A stretch of DNA of 64,000 nt from contig CANDNO010000001.1 in NCBI GenBank assembly GCA_947386115.1, positions 1 through 64,000 of the forward strand. The letters run 5' to 3'. Made by a program: the position numbers and the translations under genes. This stretch comes from an uncultured Muribaculaceae bacterium. Lineage in GTDB: Bacteria > Bacteroidota > Bacteroidia > Bacteroidales > Muribaculaceae. A model generated the notes under the pieces. It searched no databases, was not told the origin of the DNA, and saw only the letters and a program-made list of their open reading frames with translations. Positions 17,822-30,340 of this stretch are shown piece after piece (position 1 is the stretch's first letter; every line of letters starts with the position of its first letter).

Positions 17822-19471
17822 TTACTTCGAGAGGGCGCAGTTGGCACATTTGGCCTGGATCTCGGTGAAGAAATCGTTGCCCTTGTCGTCGACGAGGATG
17901 AATGCGGGGAAGTCTTCTACCTTGATTTTCCAGATAGCTTCCATGCCTAGTTCGGGGTACTCGAGGAGTTCTACGCTCTTAATTGAGTTGGCTGCGAGAA
18001 CAGCAGCGGGACCACCGATAGAACCGAGGTAGAATCCGCCGTGTTTGTGACAAGCGTCGGTTACCTGTTTTGAGCGGTTACCCTTGGCAATCATGATCAT
18101 AGAACCACCTGCAGCCTGGAACTGGTCTACGTATGGATCCATACGGCCGGCAGTTGTGGGACCAAACGAGCCTGAGGGCATGCCCTGCGGAGTCTTGGCC
18201 GGTCCGGCATAGTAAACGGGGTGATCCTTGAGATACTGAGGCATGGGCTCGCCGTTGTCGAGACGTTCTTTAATCTTGGCATGTGCGATGTCGCGGGCTA
18301 CGATGATAGTGCCTGAGAGCGACAGACGGGTTGATACAGGATAATTCGTGAGATCCTTGAGCACTTCGCTCATGGGGCGGTCAAGATCAATCTTCACAAC
18401 GTCACCTTCGCCAGAGTTGCGCAGTTCGTCAGGAATCAGTTCGCCGGGGTTCGAATCAAGCTTTTCGATCCAAAGTCCGTTACGGTCAATTTTAGCTTTG
18501 ACATTACGGTCGGCCGAGCATGATACGCCCATGCCAATGGGGCAAGATGCACCGTGACGGGGCAGGCGGATGACGCGGATGTCGTGGGCAAAGTATTTGC
18601 CGCCGAACTGAGCGCCGAGACCGATGTTGCGTGAAGCTTCAAGAAGCTGCTGCTCAAGCTCGATGTCGCGGAAAGCGTGGCCGAGCTCGTTACCGCATGT
18701 GGGGAGCGAGTCGAGATACTTGACCGAAGCCTTCTTAACAACCTCAAGGTTCTTCTCGGCCGATGTTCCGCCGATTACGAACGCAATGTGATAGGGAGGA
18801 CAGGCGGCAGTGCCGAGAGTCTTCATTTTTTCTACAAGGAAGGGTACAAGAGTCTTGCGGTTGATCGTAGCCTTGGTCTCCTGATAGAGATATGTCTTGT
18901 TGGCCGAACCGCCACCTTTAGCAACAAACAGGAAGTGGTACTCGTCGCCCTGACCGGCGTGAATGTCGATCTGAGCAGGGAGGTTACAGCCTGTGTTCAC
19001 CTCGTCATACATGTTGAGAGGAGCATTCTGGGAGTAACGCAAGTTGTTCTCGGTATAGGTCTTGTAGACACCGTGAGAGATTTTCTCCTCGTCGTCACAT
19101 CCGGTCCAAACCTGCTGGCCTTTGGTGGCGTGGCATATAGCCGTGCCTGTATCCTGGCAGAAAGGAAGCTGTCCTTTGGCTGCAATCTCGGCGTTACGCA
19201 GCATGGTGAGAGCTACGTACTTGTCGTTGGCGCTTGCCTCGGGATCGTGCAGAATCTTGGCGACCATCTCGTTGTGTTCGCGGCGCAGCATGAATGCATT
19301 GTCATGGGTAGCCTGATTGGCCAGCACAGTGAGAGCTTCGGGATCTACAACCAGCATCTCATGACCGTTCCAGTTTTCAACTTTCACATAGTCGCTTGTA
19401 AGGTGATAATACTCAGTAGTGTCGGGTCCCAGAGGGAACATCTCCTGGTATTTGAAGGGTTTTGTAGCCAT
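17822..19471 (-). CDS. class I fumarate hydratase
   Basis: A 549-residue iron-sulfur fumarase converting fumarate and malate, of the FumA/FumB type with fused alpha and beta parts. The three cluster cysteines are visible in PFCQDTG (Cys105), TAACPPYHI and [10 protein letters not shown]. The C-terminal beta domain contains [16 protein letters not shown] and ends in a Cys-containing KCANCALSK. In Bacteroidales it serves the reductive branch leading to succinate. Oxygen-sensitive cluster, in keeping with an anaerobe. Single-gene unit with its own terminator; a -7-like TAATTTTG lies at 19516-19509, about 38 bases upstream of the start. Confidence 0.95.
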   Translation of the reverse strand: MATKPFKYQEMFPLGPDTTEYYHLTSDYVKVENWNGHEMLVVDPEALTVLANQATHDNAFMLRREHNEMVAKILHDPEASANDKYVALTMLRNAEIAAKGQLPFCQDTGTAICHATKGQQVWTGCDDEEKISHGVYKTYTENNLRYSQNAPLNMYDEVNTGCNLPAQIDIHAGQGDEYHFLFVAKGGGSANKTYLYQETKATINRKTLVPFLVEKMKTLGTAACPPYHIAFVIGGTSAEKNLEVVKKASVKYLDSLPTCGNELGHAFRDIELEQQLLEASRNIGLGAQFGGKYFAHDIRVIRLPRHGASCPIGMGVSCSADRNVKAKIDRNGLWIEKLDSNPGELIPDELRNSGEGDVVKIDLDRPMSEVLKDLTNYPVSTRLSLSGTIIVARDIAHAKIKERLDNGEPMPQYLKDHPVYYAGPAKTPQGMPSGSFGPTTAGRMDPYVDQFQAAGGSMIMIAKGNRSKQVTDACHKHGGFYLGSIGGPAAVLAANSIKSVELLEYPELGMEAIWKIKVEDFPAFILVDDKGNDFFTEIQAKCANCALSK

Positions 19472-19532
19472 AATATTTTAATGTTAATATACTTTTTGTC
19501 GTATGCCACAAAATTAATCATTTTACCAAATA

Positions 19533-19567
19533 TAAAAAAATAAGAGTCCGACAATTTTGCCGGACTC
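19533..19567 (-). terminator. terminator of the 201-residue lipoprotein gene
   Basis: GAGTCCG (19544-19550) and CGGACTC (19561-19567) with a 10-base loop, followed on the minus strand by an A/T-rich run including seven T. Confidence 0.75.
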
Positions 19568-19592
19568 ATCATGTATGAAGCATAGGGTAGTA

Positions 19593-20198
19593 TTACATGT
19601 CTTTGTGGAAAGTGTAATCCTTCTTGCCTATTTCGCAAGACATGAGATTGCCCTTTACCTTGATATCGTCAATCTTGGCATAGTTGAACACGCTGTGGTT
19701 GAGAACCTGAGTCATCGAACGTGTCACGGTAGCCGCGATATCGGGCTTGACGCTTTCATTAATAGGCTCGGAGGTCTCCGTGGCTATGTCATACTCGAGA
19801 ACAACCTCATTGGGGTCAATATTTACCGTAAGAGTTTTGCTGTCAAACGATATGGCGATCTCATCATCGTCGATAGCCTCCCAACGTCCTGTAATGGTAG
19901 CATTACCGTTTACGGTAACGGCGATAGGCTGAATACCGGCAGCCTGAAGCTTGGTGCCGCTCTCGACCGAGAACAGAGCCGTAGCCTCCAGCGAGCCCCC
20001 CGTCGACGAGTTAAGGTCGGGAATAAAAGTTATCATACGAGTCACGGTAGTTGTGGTAGGCTGATTGGGCGTCTCGACCCTTTCGGCCTGGCCCGACCAA
20101 GAACCGGTCACAGCATCGGCCAGTTTAGCCTTTTCATTACAAGAAGTTATCATTGCCATCGAGGCAACCAATAGTGCGGAAGTAAGTATCTTATTCAT
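19593..20198 (-). CDS. putative lipoprotein, lipocalin-like
   Basis: A 201-residue lipoprotein with lipobox MITSC (Cys20). The mature part starts with AVTGSWSGQAERV, which resembles the opening strand of lipocalin-like proteins (GxW), and continues with alternating beta-rich segments such as GNATITGRWEAIDDDEIAISF. I do not recognise a named family. It is flanked by its own terminator and the divergent GH88 gene, so it is probably a single-gene unit. Function unknown. Confidence 0.75.
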   Translation of the reverse strand: MNKILTSALLVASMAMITSCNEKAKLADAVTGSWSGQAERVETPNQPTTTTVTRMITFIPDLNSSTGGSLEATALFSVESGTKLQAAGIQPIAVTVNGNATITGRWEAIDDDEIAISFDSKTLTVNIDPNEVVLEYDIATETSEPINESVKPDIAATVTRSMTQVLNHSVFNYAKIDDIKVKGNLMSCEIGKKDYTFHKDM

Positions 20199-20391
20199 GT
20201 CTTTATATTTTATTTATAGTTTTATAACAAAGGCATTTGTCGTTTTGTTCATGTGGGCTTGTGATCGTAGGGGATGAAAATATGTTTTATAACATAGTGG
20301 GGCGGGCTATAGATTTTTGGCGTTGTTGCGGCTTATATTATGTGTACTTAAGTTTTCTATCGATTTATCATCACATTTTATATATAATAGC

Positions 20392-21618
20392 ATGAAGAAA
20401 CTATCTTTTTTTGTGGCTGCAGCAGTTGTTGCTTTTGTGGCGTGTAACAGTGGCGAGACTAAGAGCTGGGACGATATCGCAGTGGATAACGCTCGTATCC
20501 AGATTGGTTTACAGATTGATACCGTTGAGTCGCTCGGCTTGCCGTTTCATAATCCTACATCGATACAGCCCGACGGGAGTGTGTTGTATTGTGATGTGAC
20601 CGACTGGCGTAGCGGTTTCTTTCCCGGCACACTGTGGTATCTGTATGAGCTTACAGGCGATTCCACCCTGTTGCCGTATGCGCGTAAATATACTGAGGCT
20701 GTTGCCGACGCTCAGTATCTCAAGTGGCATCATGACGTTGGTTTCATGATAGGCAGTAGCTTTGGCAACGGATATAGACTGACTGGTGACAGCGCCTATG
20801 CCTGTGCGGTTGTGGAGGCGGCTAAGTCTCTGTCGACTCGTTTCCGTCCCAATGCCGGGATTATCCAGAGCTGGGATGTCGATCCGGGCAGCGAGCGAGA
20901 GGCCAAGGGCTGGGCTTGTCCCGTCATTATTGACAATATGATGAATCTTGAGTTGATGTTTGAAGCCACCCATCTGACGGGCGACAGCTCTTTCTACAAT
21001 CTGGCGGTAAGCCATGCCGACCGCACGCTCAAGGAGCATTTCCGTCCTGATGGCAGCTGCTTTCATGTCATTGACTACGATTCGATATCGGGCGATGTGA
21101 GACATCGCCACACAGCCCAGGGTTGTGCCCACTCGTCGGCATGGTCACGCGGGCAGGCTTGGGCTATATACGGTTACACTGTGGCTTACAGGGAAACCAG
21201 TAATGATGCTTATCTTCAGCGAGCCACCGGTACATTTGATTTCGTAAAGAATCACCCCAATATGCCTGCCGACAAGGTTCCATACTGGGACTTCGATGCT
21301 CCCGGTATCCCCGACGAGCCCCGTGACGCATCGGCTGCAGCTGTTATCGCCTCGGCCCTCTATGAACTGTCGGGATATGTTGATGAAGTCAAGTCTCGGG
21401 AGTATGTCGATTATGCCGATGCTATCATGCAGTCTCTGTCATCGGCCGAGTATACGGCACCGGTAGGTGAGAACGGTCGGTTTATATTGAAACACAGCGT
21501 GACAAGTCTGCCGGCCGGAGTCGAAATCGATGTTCCGTTGAACTATGCCGACTATTATTATCTTGAGGCGCTGAAGCGTAAGCGCGACTTGGAGAAGACC
21601 TCGTCCCGCAACCTTTAG
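20392..21618 (+). CDS. GH88 unsaturated glucuronyl hydrolase (lipoprotein)
   Basis: A 408-residue lipoprotein (lipobox VAFVAC, Cys18) of glycoside hydrolase family 88, which removes unsaturated uronic acid residues from oligosaccharides produced by polysaccharide lyases. The two catalytic aspartates are recognisable in HHDVGFM (Asp115) and IIDNMMNLEL (Asp181); DWRSGFFPGTLW and SSAWSRGQAWAIYG are further family blocks. The ATG at 20392 starts the signal peptide and was preferred to the upstream extension. No lyase gene is nearby, so the substrate (glycosaminoglycan, xanthan or pectin-type fragments) cannot be told. Convergent with ligA. Confidence 0.9.
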   Translation: MKKLSFFVAAAVVAFVACNSGETKSWDDIAVDNARIQIGLQIDTVESLGLPFHNPTSIQPDGSVLYCDVTDWRSGFFPGTLWYLYELTGDSTLLPYARKYTEAVADAQYLKWHHDVGFMIGSSFGNGYRLTGDSAYACAVVEAAKSLSTRFRPNAGIIQSWDVDPGSEREAKGWACPVIIDNMMNLELMFEATHLTGDSSFYNLAVSHADRTLKEHFRPDGSCFHVIDYDSISGDVRHRHTAQGCAHSSAWSRGQAWAIYGYTVAYRETSNDAYLQRATGTFDFVKNHPNMPADKVPYWDFDAPGIPDEPRDASAAAVIASALYELSGYVDEVKSREYVDYADAIMQSLSSAEYTAPVGENGRFILKHSVTSLPAGVEIDVPLNYADYYYLEALKRKRDLEKTSSRNL

Positions 21619-21670
21619 AGGTTGTGGAACGGGGCCTGAATGGGTCACCGTGGAGTGGTGCCTGATTGCG

Positions 21671-23695
<2,025 letters not shown>

Positions 23696-24274
23696 TTAGT
23701 TGATAACTCGGCGAGCGCCAAGAAAGCGCTGGCTATAGTAGGGCATTGACACGCGGTCGATGCGTATGCCACCCTTTACGGCGGCATGGATGAATGTGAT
23801 TTCGCCCGTGGCTGGGTCCGAGTCGATAGCGATAGCTACGTGGCCGACAGAGCGAGAACGACGCCCCTTGAAAAACAGCAGGTCGCCGGGTTTTACCTCG
23901 TCGGTCGATACCTCGATACCTTCGGTAAACTGACCTCTCGATGAGGGCGACAGTCTGTAACCAAACTGACGGTATACATAGCTTGTGAAACCCGAGCAGT
24001 CAAATCCCTTAGGCGATTTTCCGCCGCGCACGTAGCGTGTGCCCATGTGCATGTTGGCTTCGTTGAGAAGGTCGGCGACCAGTCGCAGGCTTTCGGCGTC
24101 GGAATCCACCGCATCGGTGTCTACTGGAAGCAGGCGGTCCATGTTCATGAAATTGGCCGAGGCAAGAATCGATGCCTCAAGTGCGGCTTCAGAAGCCATA
24201 GGAGGAGTGGCGGCCATAGCGGTGGCAGCAAATCCTAATAGTCCTAAAGTTCCGATTACTAATTTCTTAAACAT
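23696..24274 (-). CDS. NlpC/P60 family cell-wall peptidase
   Basis: A 192-residue exported protein: signal peptide to about residue 21 (TAMA), a short linker and one NlpC/P60 domain with the nucleophile Cys93 in GFDCSGFTSYVY and the histidine in VGHVAIAI. It has no SH3 or other targeting domain, unlike the peptidase at 8.9-10.0 kb. Expected to cut peptidoglycan stem peptides in the periplasm. First gene of a pair with ligA, from a full-consensus promoter. Confidence 0.9.
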   Translation of the reverse strand: MFKKLVIGTLGLLGFAATAMAATPPMASEAALEASILASANFMNMDRLLPVDTDAVDSDAESLRLVADLLNEANMHMGTRYVRGGKSPKGFDCSGFTSYVYRQFGYRLSPSSRGQFTEGIEVSTDEVKPGDLLFFKGRRSRSVGHVAIAIDSDPATGEITFIHAAVKGGIRIDRVSMPYYSQRFLGARRVIN

Positions 24275-24335
24275 TGGTTTCGTGTCGTTGTGATAATGAG
24301 GCCAATGATAATGACGCTCATTTTTATTTCGACCA

Positions 24336-24366
24336 CAAAATTAGTAAATCAGGGTGTTAAATCAAA
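24336..24366 (-). promoter_or_regulatory. promoter of the NlpC/P60-ligA pair
   Basis: TTTG (24366-24363), 19-base spacer, TAATTTTG (24343-24336) on the minus strand: exact consensus match, about 60 bases before the start. Confidence 0.8.
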
Positions 24367-24408
24367 CCCTTAAAGAGTTATATAAACGCCGTTGTCTATT
24401 AAACTATG

Positions 24409-25254
24409 TTAATCTTTAAGTGGATGTTTCAAGGCTATTGACAAGGCTTTGAATATTTTCATATCGTAGCATCCGGTTATCTGTGCACGTCCTCCTTCGA
24501 TCGGGCAGTTGACCACCGGGGCCGACATTACATATCCGTCAACGATTACGGCTATAGGTTTTCCTATGTTATTGGTAGTGAGATTTTCAAATTGTCGGGC
24601 TCCGGCGCGGTCCATTTTTATGTCGCAGTATATGTAGTCAAAATTGTCGTTGTTGCCATAATCGCTGTTTTCAACGTTGACGGTTATAGCCTCATCAGTA
24701 TTGATAAGGTATAGTACCGATGCTATAGAATCGGCCTGGTTTTTCAGGAAATACTGCTTGGTTTTCATCGACCATGCGGGTACAACACCTTTAGGCAGGA
24801 CTTCGCCTATCTTGGGCGTAGTGAATAGTGAGTCTATCCTTGCTTTGTCAAGGTCGTCGACCGTAAAGGCTAATTGCGGAGTGCTGTTGGGTAGAATTAT
24901 TCCCGGTTTTATGGAGTCAATTGCCGATGAGATTGAATGATATCGATACTCTGTGGGCATGACTACGGGTGCAAAGCTAAGCTCGCCTTTAAAGCGGGTG
25001 AGCATCATTAGCTCTTTCTCGTCGGTATCGACAGGCACCGTGAGGTATAGCGAGTCTCCGCTAAAGTCGACCGAGTGGACAGCAAGTCCGTAGTCTTCGA
25101 GACGGGCATCTACAATTGCAGCATTGTGTTCACCGCCCATATCGGGTGCAGGTTTTAGAATCGCAACGGTCTTGGTTTCGGGTTGGCTACAAGAACACAG
25201 CACCACGCCCAACGCCGACACGGCCGTCAAGACAGAGAAACGCATTGATTTCAT
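24409..25254 (-). CDS. stand-alone SecD P1-like lipoprotein
   Basis: A 281-residue lipoprotein (signal peptide ending VVLCSC, lipid cysteine 20 or 22). The C-terminal third matches the periplasmic P1 head subdomain of SecD: DRAGARQFENLTTNNIGK, then IAVIVDGYVMSAPVV and GGRAQITG. The transmembrane segments and RND-type motifs of SecD are absent, so it cannot act as a Sec motor subunit by itself. N-terminal part (25-130) may be a second P1-like base region. Role unknown; it might bind exported chains or be a decoy paralogue. Single-gene unit with its own promoter, divergent from higBA. Confidence 0.8.
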   Translation of the reverse strand: MKSMRFSVLTAVSALGVVLCSCSQPETKTVAILKPAPDMGGEHNAAIVDARLEDYGLAVHSVDFSGDSLYLTVPVDTDEKELMMLTRFKGELSFAPVVMPTEYRYHSISSAIDSIKPGIILPNSTPQLAFTVDDLDKARIDSLFTTPKIGEVLPKGVVPAWSMKTKQYFLKNQADSIASVLYLINTDEAITVNVENSDYGNNDNFDYIYCDIKMDRAGARQFENLTTNNIGKPIAVIVDGYVMSAPVVNCPIEGGRAQITGCYDMKIFKALSIALKHPLKD

Positions 25255-25284
25255 AATTCAAAAAGTATAAGATGATTACAGCTA

Positions 25285-25315
25285 CAAATCTACAAAATAA
25301 ATCACGACCAGCAAA
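25285..25315 (-). promoter_or_regulatory. promoter of the SecD-like gene
   Basis: TTTG (25315-25312), 19-base spacer, TAGATTTG (25292-25285) on the minus strand: exact consensus match. Confidence 0.8.
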
Positions 25316-25350
25316 AGTTGACATAAAAACTTTCAATATTGTAATTATAA

Positions 25351-25382
25351 TTTCAGAATGTGAAATATTATTCATATATTTG
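25351..25382 (+). promoter_or_regulatory. promoter and possible operator of higBA
   Basis: TTTC (25351-25354), 20-base spacer, TATATTTG (25375-25382). An imperfect inverted repeat, TTATAATTTC and GAAATATTAT, overlaps the spacer and could be the HigA operator; this last point is inference. Confidence 0.55.
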
Positions 25383-25405
25383 TTGCGGTTAATAAAGATA
25401 AGCTG

Positions 25406-25699
25406 ATGAGAATTATAGCCGAACGAACTATAAGAGAATATTACGAAAAGAATCCAAAAGCAAAAATAGCATTGGAAGATTGGGTAGCTACGGTTAAAAG
25501 GTCGCAGTGGCGCTGTTTTGCTGATATCAAGGCGACTTTTAACTCGGTTGACTATGTCGGCAATCAGCATTATGTCTTTAATATCAAAGGTAATGATTAT
25601 CGTATGGTGGTTGTTATAAAGTTTATACCGCAATTTGTTCTTATACGTTTTATAGGAACGCATAAAGAATATGATAAAATCGATTGTTCTATTATATAA
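25406..25699 (+). CDS. higB: HigB-type toxin (RelE superfamily)
   Basis: A 97-residue protein of the HigB branch of RelE-like mRNA interferases, which cut mRNA on the ribosome. Family landmarks: RIIAERTIREYYEKNP at the N-terminus, ADIKATFNSVDYVGNQHYVFNIKG in the middle and FIGTHKEYDKID at the end. The toxin precedes the antitoxin, the usual order for higBA. It is followed after 12 bases by the antitoxin gene. AT-rich relative to neighbours, consistent with acquisition. Confidence 0.9.
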   Translation: MRIIAERTIREYYEKNPKAKIALEDWVATVKRSQWRCFADIKATFNSVDYVGNQHYVFNIKGNDYRMVVVIKFIPQFVLIRFIGTHKEYDKIDCSII

Positions 25700-25711
25700 T
25701 ACTGATTGATT

Positions 25712-26077
25712 ATGACAAAGATAGAAAATGAAATGCAGTATAGGGTTACTCTTCAACGTGTTGAAGAGCTTATGCTTGGTCTGCCTGAAGATACTCCTGC
25801 CGACGATCCCCGTATGGTAGAGCTGACATTATTGGGTAACCTGGTGGCCGATTATGACGAGGAACACTATCCTATAGGCAAGCCATCGCTTGTTGATGTC
25901 ATAAAACTGCGCATGTATGAAATGGGTTTGAATCAGTTATCATTGTCAAAACTGTTGGGTATTAATCCGGCTCGAGTGTGTGAATATCTGTCGGGGAAAA
26001 GAACGCCCACTTTACATCAAGCTCGTATTATAAGTCAAAAACTAAATATTGATCCGGCTATCGTATTAGGCGTTTAA
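25712..26077 (+). CDS. higA: HigA-type antitoxin with C-terminal HTH
   Basis: A 121-residue protein whose C-terminal half is an XRE-type helix-turn-helix (LRMYEMGLNQLSLSKLLG, then PARVCEYLSGKRTPTLHQAR). The N-terminal part likely binds the toxin. The ATG at 25712 was chosen over a TTG two codons earlier. It should neutralise HigB and repress the shared promoter. Ends before a bidirectional terminator shared with groEL. Confidence 0.9.
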   Translation: MTKIENEMQYRVTLQRVEELMLGLPEDTPADDPRMVELTLLGNLVADYDEEHYPIGKPSLVDVIKLRMYEMGLNQLSLSKLLGINPARVCEYLSGKRTPTLHQARIISQKLNIDPAIVLGV

Positions 26078-26093
26078 CAAACTTGTTATAACT

Positions 26094-26132
26094 AAAAAAG
26101 TCTCGAGCCCACTGTGGGTTCGAGACTTTTTT
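26094..26132. terminator. bidirectional terminator between higA and groEL
   Basis: Arms 26100-26111 and 26115-26126 (GTCTCGAGCCCA / TGGGTTCGAGAC, one G-T pair) flanked by A and T runs on both sides, so it works for the two convergent units. Confidence 0.9.
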
Positions 26133-26154
26133 GATATGGTTTGGGATGAGTGAA

Positions 26155-27804
<1,650 letters not shown>

Positions 27805-27839
27805 TTAGTGTATTATATGTATGTTGAGGTGATCGTGTA

Positions 27840-28112
27840 TTATTCGCATATAGCGAGGATGTCGCTCTGACGCATGATGAGGAGCTTCTCGCCATCAACG
27901 TCGATCTCTGTGCCGGCATACTTGCCGTAGAGCACAACGTCACCTTCTTTTACTACCATTTCCTCGTCCTTGCTGCCATTGCCGGCTGCGAGTACATTAC
28001 CTTTCAAGGGTTTCTCTTTAGCTGTATCGGGAATGATGATACCTGAAACGGTAACTTCCTCGGCTGCAGTGGGGCGCACGAGGACGCGGTCTGATAACGG
28101 TTTGATTTTCAT
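27840..28112 (-). CDS. groS: co-chaperonin GroES
   Basis: A 90-residue GroES, beginning [14 protein letters not shown] and with the mobile loop [15 protein letters not shown]. Caps the GroEL ring. First gene of the operon. No CIRCE element or ordinary Bacteroidota promoter is seen upstream; instead there is a sigma-54 consensus match. Confidence 0.98.
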   Translation of the reverse strand: MKIKPLSDRVLVRPTAAEEVTVSGIIIPDTAKEKPLKGNVLAAGNGSKDEEMVVKEGDVVLYGKYAGTEIDVDGEKLLIMRQSDILAICE

Positions 28113-28163
28113 GATTGTTTAGTATTTATGTTTTTGATATATTATTTTCTACACTGAGTTGTA

Positions 28164-28181
28164 TTGCAACTTCCGTGCCAA
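28164..28181 (-). promoter_or_regulatory. sigma-54-type promoter upstream of groES-groEL
   Basis: On the minus strand TTGGCACG, four bases GAAG, then TTGCAA, which fits the sigma-54 consensus TGGCACG-N4-TTGCW at every conserved position, with GG and GC exactly 10 bases apart. The predicted start of transcription is near 28154, about 42 bases before the groES ATG at 28112. The match is sequence evidence; use by RpoN is inference. Confidence 0.65.
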
Positions 28182-28197
28182 ATGTCATATATGTCAT

Positions 28198-28233
28198 AAA
28201 AAAGTGACAGGTTGTCGTGTCTAACCTGTCACT
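28198..28233 (-). terminator. terminator of the pyrB-plsC gene run
   Basis: Perfect 11-bp stem AGTGACAGGTT / AACCTGTCACT (28203-28213 and 28223-28233) with a 9-base loop, followed by six T on the minus strand. It sits just upstream of the groES promoter. Confidence 0.9.
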
Positions 28234-28261
28234 CGCTATAACAAATGAGTTGATATTTTGT

Positions 28262-28984
28262 TCAACGGTATCGCTCGGGTAGTGCCGTTTTTATTGCCCG
28301 GGCTGTCTGCTCCATTACCTCGGCGCGCTCAGCGTCATCGGTAGGGGCGGCTATGGGGCGGTGTATCGTAAGTGTTATGTGACCCCATCGTGGCAGCTTC
28401 TTGGAGCGGGGCATGACATCATAGGCACCGTCGATGGTGACAGGCACAAGCGGCAATTTGAATTCAAGCGCCAGCTGGTAGGCGCCTTTCTTGAATGGCC
28501 TCATGTGACCGTCTTTCGAGCGGGCGCCTTCGGGGAACACCACCAGCGACGAGCCCCCCTTGAGGCTGCGCTCGGCAGTTTCCATCGTGCGGCGCACGGC
28601 GGCAGGCGACGAGTGGTCGACGAAAATATGACCTGCTCTGTAGCAACTGTATCCTACGAGAGGTATCTTGCGCAGGCTTTTTTTCATCATCCATTTGAAA
28701 TCGTGGCCTAAGAAGCCGTAGATTGCAAAGATGTCAAATGCTCCCTGATGGTTGGCGACAAACACGTACGATGTCTTGCGGTCGACGTTTTCACGGCCGT
28801 TGACAGTTACTCCTACAAGATTCAACCAGCAGAACAGTTTTGCCCAGATGTGGGCAGGGTAGTATGCAGCCCATTTCATACCCACCGAGGTGAATATGAT
28901 CGTGGTCAACGCAGCCAGTATTGTGGCTACGAGCAGCACGGGTACTGCGACAAGAAACTGGTATATTCTGTAGGGTATGATCAT
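28262..28984 (-). CDS. plsC: 1-acyl-sn-glycerol-3-phosphate acyltransferase
   Basis: A 240-residue membrane-associated acyltransferase that makes phosphatidic acid from lysophosphatidic acid. Motif I NHQGAFD (NHxxxxD) near residue 77 and motif III FPEGARS near 151, with one N-terminal hydrophobic segment. 25 bases downstream of glyA on the same strand. Other lysophospholipid acyltransferases share the motifs, so the acyl acceptor is inferred. Confidence 0.9.
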   Translation of the reverse strand: MIIPYRIYQFLVAVPVLLVATILAALTTIIFTSVGMKWAAYYPAHIWAKLFCWLNLVGVTVNGRENVDRKTSYVFVANHQGAFDIFAIYGFLGHDFKWMMKKSLRKIPLVGYSCYRAGHIFVDHSSPAAVRRTMETAERSLKGGSSLVVFPEGARSKDGHMRPFKKGAYQLALEFKLPLVPVTIDGAYDVMPRSKKLPRWGHITLTIHRPIAAPTDDAERAEVMEQTARAIKTALPERYR

Positions 28985-29009
28985 GGAAATTATGCTTTAG
29001 AACCGGCTC

Positions 29010-30290
29010 TTAGTATGCAAACATCGGGTAGTCCTGCATCATGGCGTTTACACGCTCGCGCACTGCCTTGATCGTGGCCTCGCTCTCGGGGTTTGAGAGA
29101 ACGGTGTCGATCATCTCAACGATGTCACCCATGTGGTTTTCTTTGAGACCGCGGGTTGTGATGGCGGCGGTGCCGAGGCGTATGCCCGAAGTCTGGAATG
29201 CCGAGCGAGAGTCGAACGGCACCATGTTCTTGTTGGCGGTAATGTCGGCGTCGACAAGAACGCGCTCCGCTACTTTACCGGTGAGCTCGGGGAACTTGGT
29301 GCGCAGGTCCACGAGCATGCAGTGGTTGTCGGTTCCGCCCGATATGATCTTGTAACCCTTGTCGATGAGAGCGGCTGCCATTGTGGCGGCGTTCTTCTTG
29401 ACCTGAGACTGGTACTCTTTGTACTCGGGCTGCAGGGCCTCGCCGAATGCTACTGCCTTGGCTGCGATAACGTGCTCGAGAGGGCCACCCTGGGTGCCGG
29501 GGAATACGGCCGAGTCGATGAGCGATGACATCATGCGCACCTCGCCCTTCTTGGTGGTCTTGCCCCAGGGGTTCTCGAAGTCTTTGCCCAGGAGGATGAT
29601 GCCGCCGCGGGGACCACGCAGTGTCTTGTGGGTGGTCGATGTCACAATGTGGGCATACTTGAGCGGGTTGTCAAGCAGGCCGGCAGCGATGAGACCGGCA
29701 GGGTGGGCCATGTCGATCATGAGAATGGCGCCAATCTCGTCGGCTATGCGACGCATGCGGGCGTAGTCCCATTCGCGCGAGTAGGCGCTCGCACCGCCAA
29801 TGATGAGTTTCGGACGTTCTCTGAGGGCAACCTCTTCCATCTGGTCGTAGTCAACGAGGCCGGTGTCTTCCTTGACGTTGTATTCAAGAGCGTTGAACAT
29901 GAGTCCCGAGAAGTTTACAGGGCTGCCGTGTGACAGGTGGCCGCCATGCGACAGGTTAAGACCCAGGAACTTGTCGCCCGGTTTCAGTACGGTCATGAAC
30001 ACTGCCATGTTGGCCTGGGCACCCGAGTGGGGCTGAACGTTGGCATACTCGGCACCGTAAATCTCTTTCAGACGGTCGATAGCCAGAGTCTCCATCTCGT
30101 CGACTACCTGGCAGCCGCCATAGTATCGGTGGCCGGGATAGCCCTCGGCATATTTGTTAGTGAGGCAAGAGCCCATGGCCTGCATTACCTGATCGCTGAC
30201 AAAGTTTTCTGAAGCGATAAGCTCGATTCCTTTCTTTTGACGCTGATGCTCGCGCTCAATGATGTCGAATACTACGCTGTCTTGTTTCAT
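29010..30290 (-). CDS. glyA: serine hydroxymethyltransferase
   Basis: A 426-residue PLP enzyme interconverting serine and glycine with transfer of a one-carbon unit to tetrahydrofolate. [10 protein letters not shown] near the N-terminus, [12 protein letters not shown], the PLP lysine in [14 protein letters not shown] near residue 230, and [16 protein letters not shown] near 365. Usual length. Preceded by the flavin reductase gene (50 bases) and followed by plsC. Confidence 0.97.
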   Translation of the reverse strand: MKQDSVVFDIIEREHQRQKKGIELIASENFVSDQVMQAMGSCLTNKYAEGYPGHRYYGGCQVVDEMETLAIDRLKEIYGAEYANVQPHSGAQANMAVFMTVLKPGDKFLGLNLSHGGHLSHGSPVNFSGLMFNALEYNVKEDTGLVDYDQMEEVALRERPKLIIGGASAYSREWDYARMRRIADEIGAILMIDMAHPAGLIAAGLLDNPLKYAHIVTSTTHKTLRGPRGGIILLGKDFENPWGKTTKKGEVRMMSSLIDSAVFPGTQGGPLEHVIAAKAVAFGEALQPEYKEYQSQVKKNAATMAAALIDKGYKIISGGTDNHCMLVDLRTKFPELTGKVAERVLVDADITANKNMVPFDSRSAFQTSGIRLGTAAITTRGLKENHMGDIVEMIDTVLSNPESEATIKAVRERVNAMMQDYPMFAY

Positions 30291-30340
30291 TGCTTATATA
30301 TTATATAATGTGTAATAACTATTCGTTCAATAATTCTCAA

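Noticed and set aside
25187..25756. Open frame of 189 codons on the minus strand across higB and the SecD-like promoter
   Set aside because: It covers two promoters and the whole toxin gene in antisense, has low-complexity composition and no recognisable motif; the HigBA reading is far better supported.
28113..28260. CIRCE element or heat-shock operator upstream of groES
   Set aside because: I looked for TTAGCACTC-N9-GAGTGCTAA and found none; the only inverted repeat is the terminator of plsC.
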